From contig DEPC01000041.1 of assembly GCA_002358555.1 (NCBI GenBank), positions 1 to 15,461 on the forward strand: a stretch of DNA of 15,461 nt. The letters run 5' to 3'. A program made the position numbers and the translations under genes. The DNA comes from Hungatella sp. UBA3402 (GTDB taxonomy: Bacteria > Bacillota > Clostridia > Lachnospirales > Lachnospiraceae). Shown one piece after another: positions 1-7,426 of this stretch; position 1 is the first letter of the stretch, and each line of letters opens with the position of its first letter. A model generated the notes under the pieces. That model ran no database searches and had not been told where the DNA came from. It saw nothing but the letters and a program-made list of their open reading frames with translations.

Positions 1-1823
1 TAAATCGTCTCCATAACTTCAAAGGTTTCTCTTAAATTTCCTCTGGCGCTTTTCCAACCAATTCCATCGGTAAACCATACAAACGTAAATCCATCAATCA
101 TATCTGCTTCCTGTGAAAGCATCTTATAACTCCTTGCCGTTTCATTTAGTTTAGAGCCTCCACTGCCATAGAAATTAGCTTCTATTCCATATATCATTCT
201 ATCTGTCTTTATTACAAAATCAAATCTTTTTGCTGCTTTTCCTTGATTAGAAAGTGCTGATAAATCAATATTCCACTTTTGTTCAACCTCTTTTAGATAC
301 ATTTCCTTAAAATAATTTATATCTTTTTCAAATCCTGCTGCCACGATATACTTTTCTACTAGATCTTCCATTTGATGACCGCCTCTATTTTTGCGGCCAT
401 TGGAATCAAGACCTGTTTCAATACCAAGAGCATAATCAACTAAATTATTTACAAGATGATTGGAAAGCATATCAAACAATCCCGTTTTACGCATAAATAA
501 CTTATATTGTTCTATCTCATAATTCATCTGTTTAAAATGATACAGAAATGTTCCTTCCTCATCTTGGGCATAAATTTCATATCCACGTACTGCAAGAAGC
601 AATGGGATACATGCCAATGTCTCAGGATATCTTTCTATAATTCTTTCAAAATCTTCTTCAATCGTTTTTGATCCAATCAAAGAGTTTAGGATATTCAATT
701 CCACTTTGATTTCTTCCACGTTTCTTACAACCTTTCCAAAATCAATATAATAATCATAGCTAGATATACTTGGTCTAAATTTACTTAGCCATTTATCAAA
801 ATCTCTCTTTATCATTTGTTGTTTTCTCCTAGTTTTCCTTTCCCTAACTATTCTAGTTTCTATGTTAGATATCTCTTTTTCTTTTTTAATATTATGAATT
901 TTCTTCTTACGGTTTCCATTTTCTGGAAGTTCCTCTCTTGAATCTCTACTTACTAAAATTATTTTTTGTTTCTCAAAATTCCTATCGCCATAATAATTGC
1001 ATATAATGACTTCCTCTCCCACTCTATTAGATGCATCGGAATTAATCATACGTTTTACATTTATCGTATCTATTTTATACCCTTTATTTCCATATAGCTC
1101 ATTTATCAATTTTGTATTGTGATTGGTAAGCATACAATAACAGCCTCTAGCTGTCAATTTATCGTAAAGCCTTGCTACGCGCTTATGGCTCTCTATATCA
1201 AATCCTTCTTTTGTATATGCCTCAAATGATGTAGGATTTAATGGCGCATATGGACTGTCCATAAATACAAAATCGCCCTTTTTCGCCCCTGTACATGCTG
1301 CCTCAAAGTCTCCTTCCATAATAGTTATGGTTTTTAAATATTCCGAAATATTCATGATAGCTTTTTCATTAACAGATACTCTGCGGCTATTATTATAGGG
1401 AACATTAAAAAGTCCTTTATTATTTACCCGATACAAACCATTAAAGCAGTGTTTATTGATAAATACGAACAAAGCAGCTAATTCTACATCATATTCGGAT
1501 TGTGTCATCTTATGGTTGTAATATTCTCTCACCGAATAATAGTAGTCCTTTCCATCCTCCCACATATCTGTATCAAGTTTATTTATTATTTTTAAAAATA
1601 CCTCTGGCGTATTGCAAATCTGTCTATATGTGTTAATCAATGCTTTATTAATATCATTAATCAATGCATTTGCAGGCAATAATTCAAATATTACTGCGCC
1701 ACCGCCTACAAACGGCTCATAATAATGATTATATTCTTTCGGCATTCTCTCCTTTATCTGTGAAAGCAACTGGCGTTTTCCTCCTGCCCATTTTACAAAC
1801 GGTGCAATATTTGAATGACTCAT
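1..1823 (-). CDS. Fused Dam-type adenine methyltransferase / DpnII-type restriction endonuclease (3' end outside window)
   Basis: One uninterrupted frame of 607 codons starts at ATG 1823 behind a strong GAGGAGG site and is still open at the window edge. Residues 1-277 are a D12-class (Dam/DpnM) N6-adenine methyltransferase: FVKWAGGKR at 9-17, SAM-binding EPFVGGGAVIFEL at 36-48, catalytic motif IV DSPY at 189-192 (usual form DPPY), and a NRVGEEVIICNY end. A very basic linker follows (278-336). Residues 337-607 match the DpnII/MboI GATC endonuclease family: DFDKWLS, NILNSLIGSK, LDSNGRKNR, RFDFVI (Asp535) and EANFYGSGGSKLNETARSY (Glu548), and FTDGIGW. These acidic residues are my candidate PD-(D/E)XK active site. 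By comparison with DpnII about 20-25 residues are missing beyond base 1. The gene is more AT-rich than its neighbours and lies just after the rpsI terminator, consistent with acquisition. A GATC target is inferred from family. Separate R and M genes are the norm for this family. Confidence 0.9.
   Translation of the reverse strand, partial: MSHSNIAPFVKWAGGKRQLLSQIKERMPKEYNHYYEPFVGGGAVIFELLPANALINDINKALINTYRQICNTPEVFLKIINKLDTDMWEDGKDYYYSVREYYNHKMTQSEYDVELAALFVFINKHCFNGLYRVNNKGLFNVPYNNSRRVSVNEKAIMNISEYLKTITIMEGDFEAACTGAKKGDFVFMDSPYAPLNPTSFEAYTKEGFDIESHKRVARLYDKLTARGCYCMLTNHNTKLINELYGNKGYKIDTINVKRMINSDASNRVGEEVIICNYYGDRNFEKQKIILVSRDSREELPENGNRKKKIHNIKKEKEISNIETRIVRERKTRRKQQMIKRDFDKWLSKFRPSISSYDYYIDFGKVVRNVEEIKVELNILNSLIGSKTIEEDFERIIERYPETLACIPLLLAVRGYEIYAQDEEGTFLYHFKQMNYEIEQYKLFMRKTGLFDMLSNHLVNNLVDYALGIETGLDSNGRKNRGGHQMEDLVEKYIVAAGFEKDINYFKEMYLKEVEQKWNIDLSALSNQGKAAKRFDFVIKTDRMIYGIEANFYGSGGSKLNETARSYKMLSQEADMIDGFTFVWFTDGIGWKSARGNLRETFEVMETI
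813..830 (-). promoter_or_regulatory. Internal ribosome binding site and ATG for a free endonuclease
   Basis: On the minus strand AGGAG (830-826) precedes an in-frame ATG (815-813) by 10 bases. This ATG is residue 337 of the fused protein, and MIKRDFDKWLS corresponds to the natural N-terminus of stand-alone DpnII-type enzymes. The site therefore looks like a retained start of an ancestral separate nuclease gene. Whether it is used is not visible from the sequence. Confidence 0.5.
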
Positions 1824-1865
1824 TTTGCCTCCTCTTTTCTAGGTCTACCGCCTTTTCATAGATAT

Positions 1866-1899
1866 GAAAAACCCCCAAAACACAAGGTTTCGGAGGTTC
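1866..1899 (-). terminator. Rho-independent terminator of the rplM-rpsI operon
   Basis: On the minus strand CCTCCGAAAC and GTTTTGGGGG form a 10-bp stem (two G-T wobbles) around a CTTGT loop, followed immediately by TTTTT. It lies about 40 bases after the rpsI stop codon and before the restriction-modification gene, leaving only about 43 bases between terminator and that gene's start codon. Confidence 0.85.
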
Positions 1900-1936
1900 T
1901 AAGCCTGTATTAGATGGAATCAAAATAGTTCCAATA

Positions 1937-2332
1937 TTATCTCTTAGAGAACTGTGGAGCACGTCTTGCTGCTTTTAAGCCGTACTTCTTTCTCTCTTTC
2001 ATTCTTGGGTCTCTGGTCAGGAAGCCGGCTTTTTTGAGAATCGGACGATAGTCTGCATCTGCCTGAAGCAATGCACGGGAAATTCCGTGTCTGATAGCTC
2101 CAGCCTGTCCAGTAAAGCCGCCACCACGTACATTCACCAGTACATCGAATTTATCTACATTGTCAGTTGCCACAAGAGGCTGACGAACTACTACTTTTAA
2201 AGTTTCCAGACCTAGATACTCATCAATATCTCTCTTGTTAATGGTAATCTTGCCTGTACCTGGTACTAAATATACTCTGGCAATGGATGTTTTTCTTCTG
2301 CCTGTTCCATAATATCTTGTTGTGTTAGCCAT
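1937..2332 (-). CDS. rpsI: 30S ribosomal protein S9
   Basis: A small-subunit protein whose C-terminal tail reaches the tRNA-binding sites of the 30S subunit. The 131-residue product starts MANTTRYYGTGRRKTSIARV and ends APQFSKR, the invariant Lys-Arg tail of S9. The internal GGGFTGQAGAIRHGISRAL segment is the family's most conserved block. I chose ATG 2332, eight bases after AAGGAGG. An in-frame start seven codons upstream (2353) would lie between the rplM stop and that ribosome binding site and has no better support. It lies 27 bases downstream of rplM and is cotranscribed with it, as in most Firmicutes. A good terminator follows. Nothing is unusual in the protein. Confidence 0.97.
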   Translation of the reverse strand: MANTTRYYGTGRRKTSIARVYLVPGTGKITINKRDIDEYLGLETLKVVVRQPLVATDNVDKFDVLVNVRGGGFTGQAGAIRHGISRALLQADADYRPILKKAGFLTRDPRMKERKKYGLKAARRAPQFSKR

Positions 2333-2359
2333 GATAATTTCCTCCTTCCGCATCTTCCA

Positions 2360-2794
2360 TTAAAACTTAAACTCTAAAACTTCTGGTTTCTGAGCTGCCT
2401 GCTCGTGATCCGGACCGGCATAAACATGAAGCTTTTTGAGCATGCTTTTGCCTAAAGCTCCCTTTGGAAGCATGCCTTTTACTGCTAACTTTACAACCTT
2501 CTCTGGCTTCTTTGTCATCATCTCACGCAGAGTAGTCTCTTTCATACCTCCTACATACTCGGAATGATGATAGTAAATCTTCTGGTCTAACTTTTTGCCA
2601 GTTACTGTTACTTTATCTGCATTTACAATAATTACATAATCACCACAGTCCATATGTGGGGTAAAGATAGGCTTATTCTTTCCTCTTAAAACCTTTGCCA
2701 CTTCTGAAGCCAAACGTCCTAATGTATATCCGGTAGCATCTACTACATACCATTTTCTCTCAATCGTCGCTGGACTAGCCATAAAACTCTTCAT
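2360..2794 (-). CDS. rplM: 50S ribosomal protein L13
   Basis: An early-assembling large-subunit protein of 144 residues, close to the usual 142-145. Recognisable blocks are ERKWYVVDATGYTLGRLAS near the N-terminus, GKNKPIFTPHMDCGDYVIIVNA, the KKLDQKIYYHHSEYVGGMK segment, and the GMLPKGALGKSMLKKLHVYAG block near the C-terminus. The start at ATG 2794 follows AGGAGGT by eight bases. It is the first gene of the rplM-rpsI operon. It is preceded by a consensus promoter and a roughly 110-base structured leader that can pair over the ribosome binding site, so translational or transcriptional feedback by L13 is likely (inferred from known L13 leaders of low-GC Gram-positives). Confidence 0.97.
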   Translation of the reverse strand: MKSFMASPATIERKWYVVDATGYTLGRLASEVAKVLRGKNKPIFTPHMDCGDYVIIVNADKVTVTGKKLDQKIYYHHSEYVGGMKETTLREMMTKKPEKVVKLAVKGMLPKGALGKSMLKKLHVYAGPDHEQAAQKPEVLEFKF

Positions 2795-2904
2795 TGGTCA
2801 ACCTCCTGTGATATTCCATGATTTCCATGCTCTATTCAAAAAACATATATCGTAAAATGCTGTTGCCGGGGCTTTGGAACAGGCATTTTCGCCTAACGTC
2901 ACAG
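2795..2904 (-). ncRNA. L13-type ribosomal protein leader (cis-regulatory RNA)
   Basis: The transcript expected from the promoter at 2911-2939 begins with CTGTGA (2904-2899), which is exactly complementary to TCACAG (2811-2806). The latter abuts and overlaps the AGGAGG site of rplM. Inside this closing stem, CGAAAATGCCTGTT (2891-2878) pairs with a copy at 2864-2851, with one mismatch and one bulge, around a GC-rich loop. This closed architecture directly before rplM matches the known L13 leader class of low-GC Gram-positive bacteria. I have not compared it with the family covariance model. Confidence 0.65.
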
Positions 2905-2910
2905 TTATAC

Positions 2911-2939
2911 ATTATATAACACATGGTCTAGCGTGTCAA
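2911..2939 (-). promoter_or_regulatory. Sigma-70/SigA promoter for rplM-rpsI
   Basis: A perfect consensus promoter on the minus strand: TTGACA (2939-2934), 17-base spacer, TATAAT (2916-2911). The -35 box begins 11 bases after the stop codon of the TPR gene. The predicted start near 2904-2906 coincides with the first base of the closing stem of the leader RNA, which supports both calls. Confidence 0.9.
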
Positions 2940-2950
2940 CATCTTTTTCC

Positions 2951-5878
2951 CTAAAATTTCCCTGTACTGTCCTCACTTGTTCCTTCTACTATCTTTCTCA
3001 ACCGTTCAATCTGCTCGGGATAATATTCTGTGGTGGCATATCTTCCAGCCAATTCCATATACTCTAAAGCTTTCTTAAAATCTCCTTTTTTTTCTTCTGC
3101 CTTTGACAAATCTTCATATCCTTCATAGCAGAATGGACAGTTACAGGTAAATACATGACTTTCCAAAGAAATAGCTTTGTGGGCCATTTCCTGTGCCTCG
3201 TCAAGTCTGCCCAAATGAACCAGCACATCTGCCATACCTTCATAATTACAGCAATCCTTTGGGTCTTCCTCAATATCTATCTTATAATTTTCTAGAGATT
3301 TCTCATAGCATTTTATAGCTTCTTCTTTTCTGCCCAGAGCTTCATAGACTTCTCCCAACTTCATGAATCCATAGGTACTGTCTGGCATCAGTTCTACAGA
3401 TTTTTCCAGATATGGAAGGGCTTTTTCCTCGTCTTTCCTGTCATCAGCCAGAAATCTCCCCATAATTCTCCAATTTCTTGCACTTGCCGGCTCCTGGTCA
3501 ATCGCTTTTTGATAATATTCCTGGGCTTTATCCAAATCTTTAGCTCTTACATAGGTCTGGGCTATCTCTCTGTAGGCCCGTGCTGTCTGGGATGGTTTTA
3601 CTTCCATATATCGATTTAAACATCGCACTGCAGCCTCATATTCCTTTTTTCTGACCAAAACATCCGAATAAATCATTAAAATACTGGTATCTTCTGGCCA
3701 TTTCTTTAATGCTTCTTGGATACATTCTATGGCTTTATCGTCCTGATGGGTTCGTTTTAAAAGACGGCATAAATCTCTGGTAGCCTGAAGATGCCCAAGC
3801 TTGGCCCCTTTCTCATATGCTTTTTCTGCTTCTGTCCAATCCCTTTGTTTTTGGAAAATGTCTCCCAGACCATCCCAGGATGCGCCATAATCTGGCTGCC
3901 TTTGTATCGCAGACTGAAAATTCATGATTGCTTTCTCAAAGTAATCTAGCTTTTCAAACGCTCTGCCTAAGCGATGATAGGTATAATAACTATAATTATC
4001 GTCCTCCTGGTCTAATAGTTTCTGATATAGTTCTATTTCTTCTTCATAACGGTCAAGGTCATGAAGATAATCAGCTCTCATATACAGACGACGCGAAGTG
4101 ACCCTTTTATTCAGAGCTTCATCAATCCATTTTAATGCTTCTTCTGGTTGGTCCTTATCATTACAGAGGGAGGCAAGCTCCTCACATACTAAATCTGATC
4201 CTTGTGTCTGTTCATAAAGCTCTTTTAATACCTCCTCTGCCTGATTATATTCCTCTAATCCCCTCAAAGCCCTGGCATAATCAAAGCGTACTTGGGCAGA
4301 ACGATATCCCTGTTCCATGATCTGCTTGGCACTGTCTCGAACCATTTCATATTCTTCTATATCCAGAAGAATCTCCATTCTTAAATTAAATGCTTCTCTG
4401 TGAAATCCTATCTTTAATGCCTTGTCACACATGGCAACTGCTTCTATATGATGTTCTTCCTCTTCTAGGATTTTAGCCTGCCTGTAAAAAATCTCTGGCT
4501 CCTCTGTAAACTTCTCAGCAGCTTGGCAGTAAAGTTCCAGAGCCTTTTTCCTATCCTCTGTCAGATAGTATTCCTCAGCCAAATCCATATACAGCTTCAA
4601 GGGTTTCTCTTCTTCAAAGTTCTCCCAAATGGCTATCCTGTATTTTAAGGCTTCTTTATAATCTTCTAGATTATGGCAACTCTCTGCCATGAGGAAAACC
4701 CAGGTTGCTTTTTGGTCCTCTGATGGCTCTATTTTCTCCAAAAGCTCTCTCATTTTGTCGTATCTATGGGCCTTCCAGCAGATATGTACCATTGCCCAGT
4801 TGTCCTCACATCCTTCTTCTTCCATCTGCTTGGACAATTCCCCTGCCACATCTGCAATTTGTTCATCAAGATATTCCCATTGCCATTGTTCCTGGCTATA
4901 TTCGCGAGATTTCTCAAATGCCTGCAATGCCTGAGCAAAACGATTCTGACTTTTTAAAAAGCTGCCTGCAAGCTGCCAATAACCGGAATTTTGGGGTTCC
5001 TCTTCTAAAAGACTGGTAATAATCTTCTCTAATTCCTCTGGCTCCCTCTTTGCTTCCTTTGACTCCATGGCTGACCAGACATACCAGTATCTGACAGAAT
5101 TATTTTCCTTGTCTGTCTTATAAAGCTGTTTTGCTAACTCCCAGGTTTCTTCCTCCATACCTCTAATCATAGAAATATGCCGAATTTTCAGCACAGTCAT
5201 ATCTGGATGTTCTATATCCATCTCTTCAATCTGAGCCAATAGTTTCTCCGCCTGCTGGCGATCTTTCTCTCTGAGAGCTGTACGGAGTTCAAAATATGCC
5301 TCGCAGAATTTATCATAATCAAAATCTTCTTTCAGCGGAATTTTATTATACCGAAAAGAGTCTTCCTCCTCAATTCTCTCTAACAGATATTCAATAAAAT
5401 TTTCTGGAAAATGCTCTGTCAATTCTTCTTCTAAATCTGTCCACCCAAATGCCTGGTCCATTACCTCATAACAATTATGAGGAATATGAAAATGGCTCAT
5501 AAGAAATCCAACCAACGCCCACCCTGCTTCTTTCTGGGTTTCTAAATCTTGACATACATTGCAAGACAGAAGCTTCTTCCATTCTCCAGGCTCAATCCGT
5601 CTGCCGAAATCACGATATAGCTCCTCGGCCTCCTTCAAAAAGCTCTGGATTTCACGGCTATCCATGATAGGAGCCTTTTTTATCCCCTCTTCTTCTGCCT
5701 CTTTTTGAATCTTTTTGTTCGCTGCTTCCTTTATAGCTTCTTCCATTGCCTCACGCAGAATCCGAAAGCCTTCTGGATTCTCCTCTGGATGAAACTGTGG
5801 CAATTTTTTTAAATATGCCTTTCTGATAATATCCTCTTGCCACGTCTCGTCTATCCCCAAAATCTCCCAACAACTCAT
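2951..5878 (-). CDS. Large TPR-repeat protein with a degenerate N-terminal J-domain
   Basis: A 975-residue cytoplasmic protein with no signal peptide or membrane segment. The first ~55 residues (CWEILGIDETWQEDIIRKAY, then HPEENPEGFRILREAM) have the layout of a J-domain, but the HPD tripeptide that activates DnaK is HPE at residues 30-32, so canonical Hsp70 stimulation is doubtful. From about residue 280 to the end it is a long array of tetratricopeptide helical pairs (for example YASWDGLGDIFQKQRDWTEAEKAYEKG-type units), highly charged and Glu/Lys-rich. A CxCxxC cluster (Cys912, 914, 917) sits in the last repeats. TPR arrays are protein-binding scaffolds; the partner is unknown. The start ATG 5878 follows AAGGAGA. 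The gene begins 14 bases after truA, so it is cotranscribed, and it ends just before the rplM promoter. It is not normally part of the truA-rplM neighbourhood. Confidence 0.85.
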   Translation of the reverse strand: MSCWEILGIDETWQEDIIRKAYLKKLPQFHPEENPEGFRILREAMEEAIKEAANKKIQKEAEEEGIKKAPIMDSREIQSFLKEAEELYRDFGRRIEPGEWKKLLSCNVCQDLETQKEAGWALVGFLMSHFHIPHNCYEVMDQAFGWTDLEEELTEHFPENFIEYLLERIEEEDSFRYNKIPLKEDFDYDKFCEAYFELRTALREKDRQQAEKLLAQIEEMDIEHPDMTVLKIRHISMIRGMEEETWELAKQLYKTDKENNSVRYWYVWSAMESKEAKREPEELEKIITSLLEEEPQNSGYWQLAGSFLKSQNRFAQALQAFEKSREYSQEQWQWEYLDEQIADVAGELSKQMEEEGCEDNWAMVHICWKAHRYDKMRELLEKIEPSEDQKATWVFLMAESCHNLEDYKEALKYRIAIWENFEEEKPLKLYMDLAEEYYLTEDRKKALELYCQAAEKFTEEPEIFYRQAKILEEEEHHIEAVAMCDKALKIGFHREAFNLRMEILLDIEEYEMVRDSAKQIMEQGYRSAQVRFDYARALRGLEEYNQAEEVLKELYEQTQGSDLVCEELASLCNDKDQPEEALKWIDEALNKRVTSRRLYMRADYLHDLDRYEEEIELYQKLLDQEDDNYSYYTYHRLGRAFEKLDYFEKAIMNFQSAIQRQPDYGASWDGLGDIFQKQRDWTEAEKAYEKGAKLGHLQATRDLCRLLKRTHQDDKAIECIQEALKKWPEDTSILMIYSDVLVRKKEYEAAVRCLNRYMEVKPSQTARAYREIAQTYVRAKDLDKAQEYYQKAIDQEPASARNWRIMGRFLADDRKDEEKALPYLEKSVELMPDSTYGFMKLGEVYEALGRKEEAIKCYEKSLENYKIDIEEDPKDCCNYEGMADVLVHLGRLDEAQEMAHKAISLESHVFTCNCPFCYEGYEDLSKAEEKKGDFKKALEYMELAGRYATTEYYPEQIERLRKIVEGTSEDSTGKF

Positions 5879-5892
5879 TTACCCTTCTCCTT

Positions 5893-7413
5893 TTACTTAT
5901 CTGCAATAAGATTCTCTTTTTCTTTTGCTTCTGTCACATACCATCTCGAAGTCACATTCTTTGTTTCAAATCCCATTCTTGTATACAAATTAACTGCCAC
6001 AGTATTGATACTAGATACCCCTAATATAAGAAAATCCTTTCCCATTTCTGCTGCCATTCGCTCTGCCCGTTCCAACATTTCTCTAGCTAGTCCCCGTTTT
6101 TGGTATTCTTCAAGCACTCCCAAACTATCTATCTCCAGTTCGTTTTCCTTTTCCACAAGCACGATAAAACCAGCCTCCCTGCCTTGAACCCGTATTAAAA
6201 ATAAATACCATCTGCTATTGACTAGATACTCTCTTGCCTCTGCCTCTGTCAATGTAGCAGAATTTGGAACGGAATAAAATACTTGATTATAAATATTACA
6301 AAATGCGTTTGCCTGCCAGATACTCACCTTCTCCCATTCCCCTAAGAATCCTCTATGCTTCCTTTCAGAATCCTGCTCTTGCTCTACCCTTTGTATCGGT
6401 TTCCTCATAGAGAGCATATCATGGCCATGTTGAAATGTATAGTATCCATATGACTTTCCTAACATAATCCGATTATTTTCTTCTCTGTCACATACATAAA
6501 CCTGTTTGGCTCCATTTCGCACAGCCTGATGAGTCGTATAAGTCAGTAATCTGTCAAAATCTTCTTCTCGACAACGGTTAATAAAAAGATATGCCTTTCC
6601 TTTTTCGGGAATTTCTGTCTGAATCAACTGATACTCCCAATCTTCATTCTTACCTATAATTTTTTTCTTTAGTTCTGTCTCATACTCTAGTTGTACCAGG
6701 GTCAATCCCTTGGCTGGAGCTGTAGGTCCTGCTGCCTTCCGATTTCGAGCAACTAATATTTCTCTTACATGCTCTGGTGGATAAACTCCCATTCCTACCT
6801 TCATCAAGGTTCCAGCTATGATACGCACCATATTATAGAGAAATCCGCTGCCTTTTACTGTAATCGTAATCATGTCCTTTTCTTTTGTCACGCCTGCACT
6901 GTAAATAGTTCTCACTGTCTCTTCTGACTGCCCTCGTATTGTGCAGAAACTTTTAAAATCATGCTCTCCCACCAGATAAGAAGCAGCCTTTCTCATTCGA
7001 TACACGTCCAAAGGAAAATAACAAAAATGAGAATATAACCTCAAGGTAGGCATATCAATTTTTCGGTTTAAAATATGGTATTCATAGGTCTTAATACAAT
7101 TCTGTTTCCTAGGATGCCAATCCAAAGAAACTTCCTCTGATGAAATCACTCGAATATCTTCTGGCAACCGCTGATTTAAGGCAAAGCATACCTTGTCCGC
7201 AGGCATCCGGTTTTTTGTATCAAACACTGCCACATTTCCCTCTGCATGAACTCCTGAATCTGTCCTGCTAGCTCCAATAACAACAATCGATTCCCCCAAA
7301 AGCTCTGAAAGTGTTTTATTCAGCACTTCTTCTATCGTAATCCCATTCGGCTGAAGCTGCCACCCACAGTAATTGGTTCCATCATAGGCAAGAACCATTT
7401 TTACTCTTTTCAT
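5893..7413 (-). CDS. truA: tRNA pseudouridine(38-40) synthase TruA fused to a C-terminal GNAT acetyltransferase
   Basis: TruA converts uridines 38-40 of the tRNA anticodon stem-loop to pseudouridine. Residues 1-245 are a complete TruA: KMVLAYDGTNYCGWQ at the N-terminus, the catalytic block GASRTDSGVHA with Asp52, KTYEYHI, HDFKSFC and FLYNMVRIIAGTLMKVG. Family members are about 245-270 residues, yet the frame continues to 506. Residues 270-495 resemble a GNAT N-acetyltransferase: the acetyl-CoA-binding segment is LGVLEEYQKRGLAREML at 431-447, followed by NTVAVNLYTRMGF at 470-482. The acceptor substrate is unknown. No stop codon or convincing internal ribosome site separates the halves. The start ATG 7413 lies 13 bases after ecfT, with GGGAG overlapping that gene's stop. 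The order ecfA1-ecfA2-ecfT-truA is standard in Firmicutes; the acetyltransferase extension is not. Confidence 0.9.
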   Translation of the reverse strand: MKRVKMVLAYDGTNYCGWQLQPNGITIEEVLNKTLSELLGESIVVIGASRTDSGVHAEGNVAVFDTKNRMPADKVCFALNQRLPEDIRVISSEEVSLDWHPRKQNCIKTYEYHILNRKIDMPTLRLYSHFCYFPLDVYRMRKAASYLVGEHDFKSFCTIRGQSEETVRTIYSAGVTKEKDMITITVKGSGFLYNMVRIIAGTLMKVGMGVYPPEHVREILVARNRKAAGPTAPAKGLTLVQLEYETELKKKIIGKNEDWEYQLIQTEIPEKGKAYLFINRCREEDFDRLLTYTTHQAVRNGAKQVYVCDREENNRIMLGKSYGYYTFQHGHDMLSMRKPIQRVEQEQDSERKHRGFLGEWEKVSIWQANAFCNIYNQVFYSVPNSATLTEAEAREYLVNSRWYLFLIRVQGREAGFIVLVEKENELEIDSLGVLEEYQKRGLAREMLERAERMAAEMGKDFLILGVSSINTVAVNLYTRMGFETKNVTSRWYVTEAKEKENLIADK

Positions 7414-7426
7414 ATGTTCTCACTCC

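Noticed and set aside
1729..1962. A 77-codon minus-strand frame overlapping the end of rpsI and the start of the methyltransferase.
   Set aside because: It crosses the terminator hairpin and overlaps the well-supported methyltransferase in another frame.
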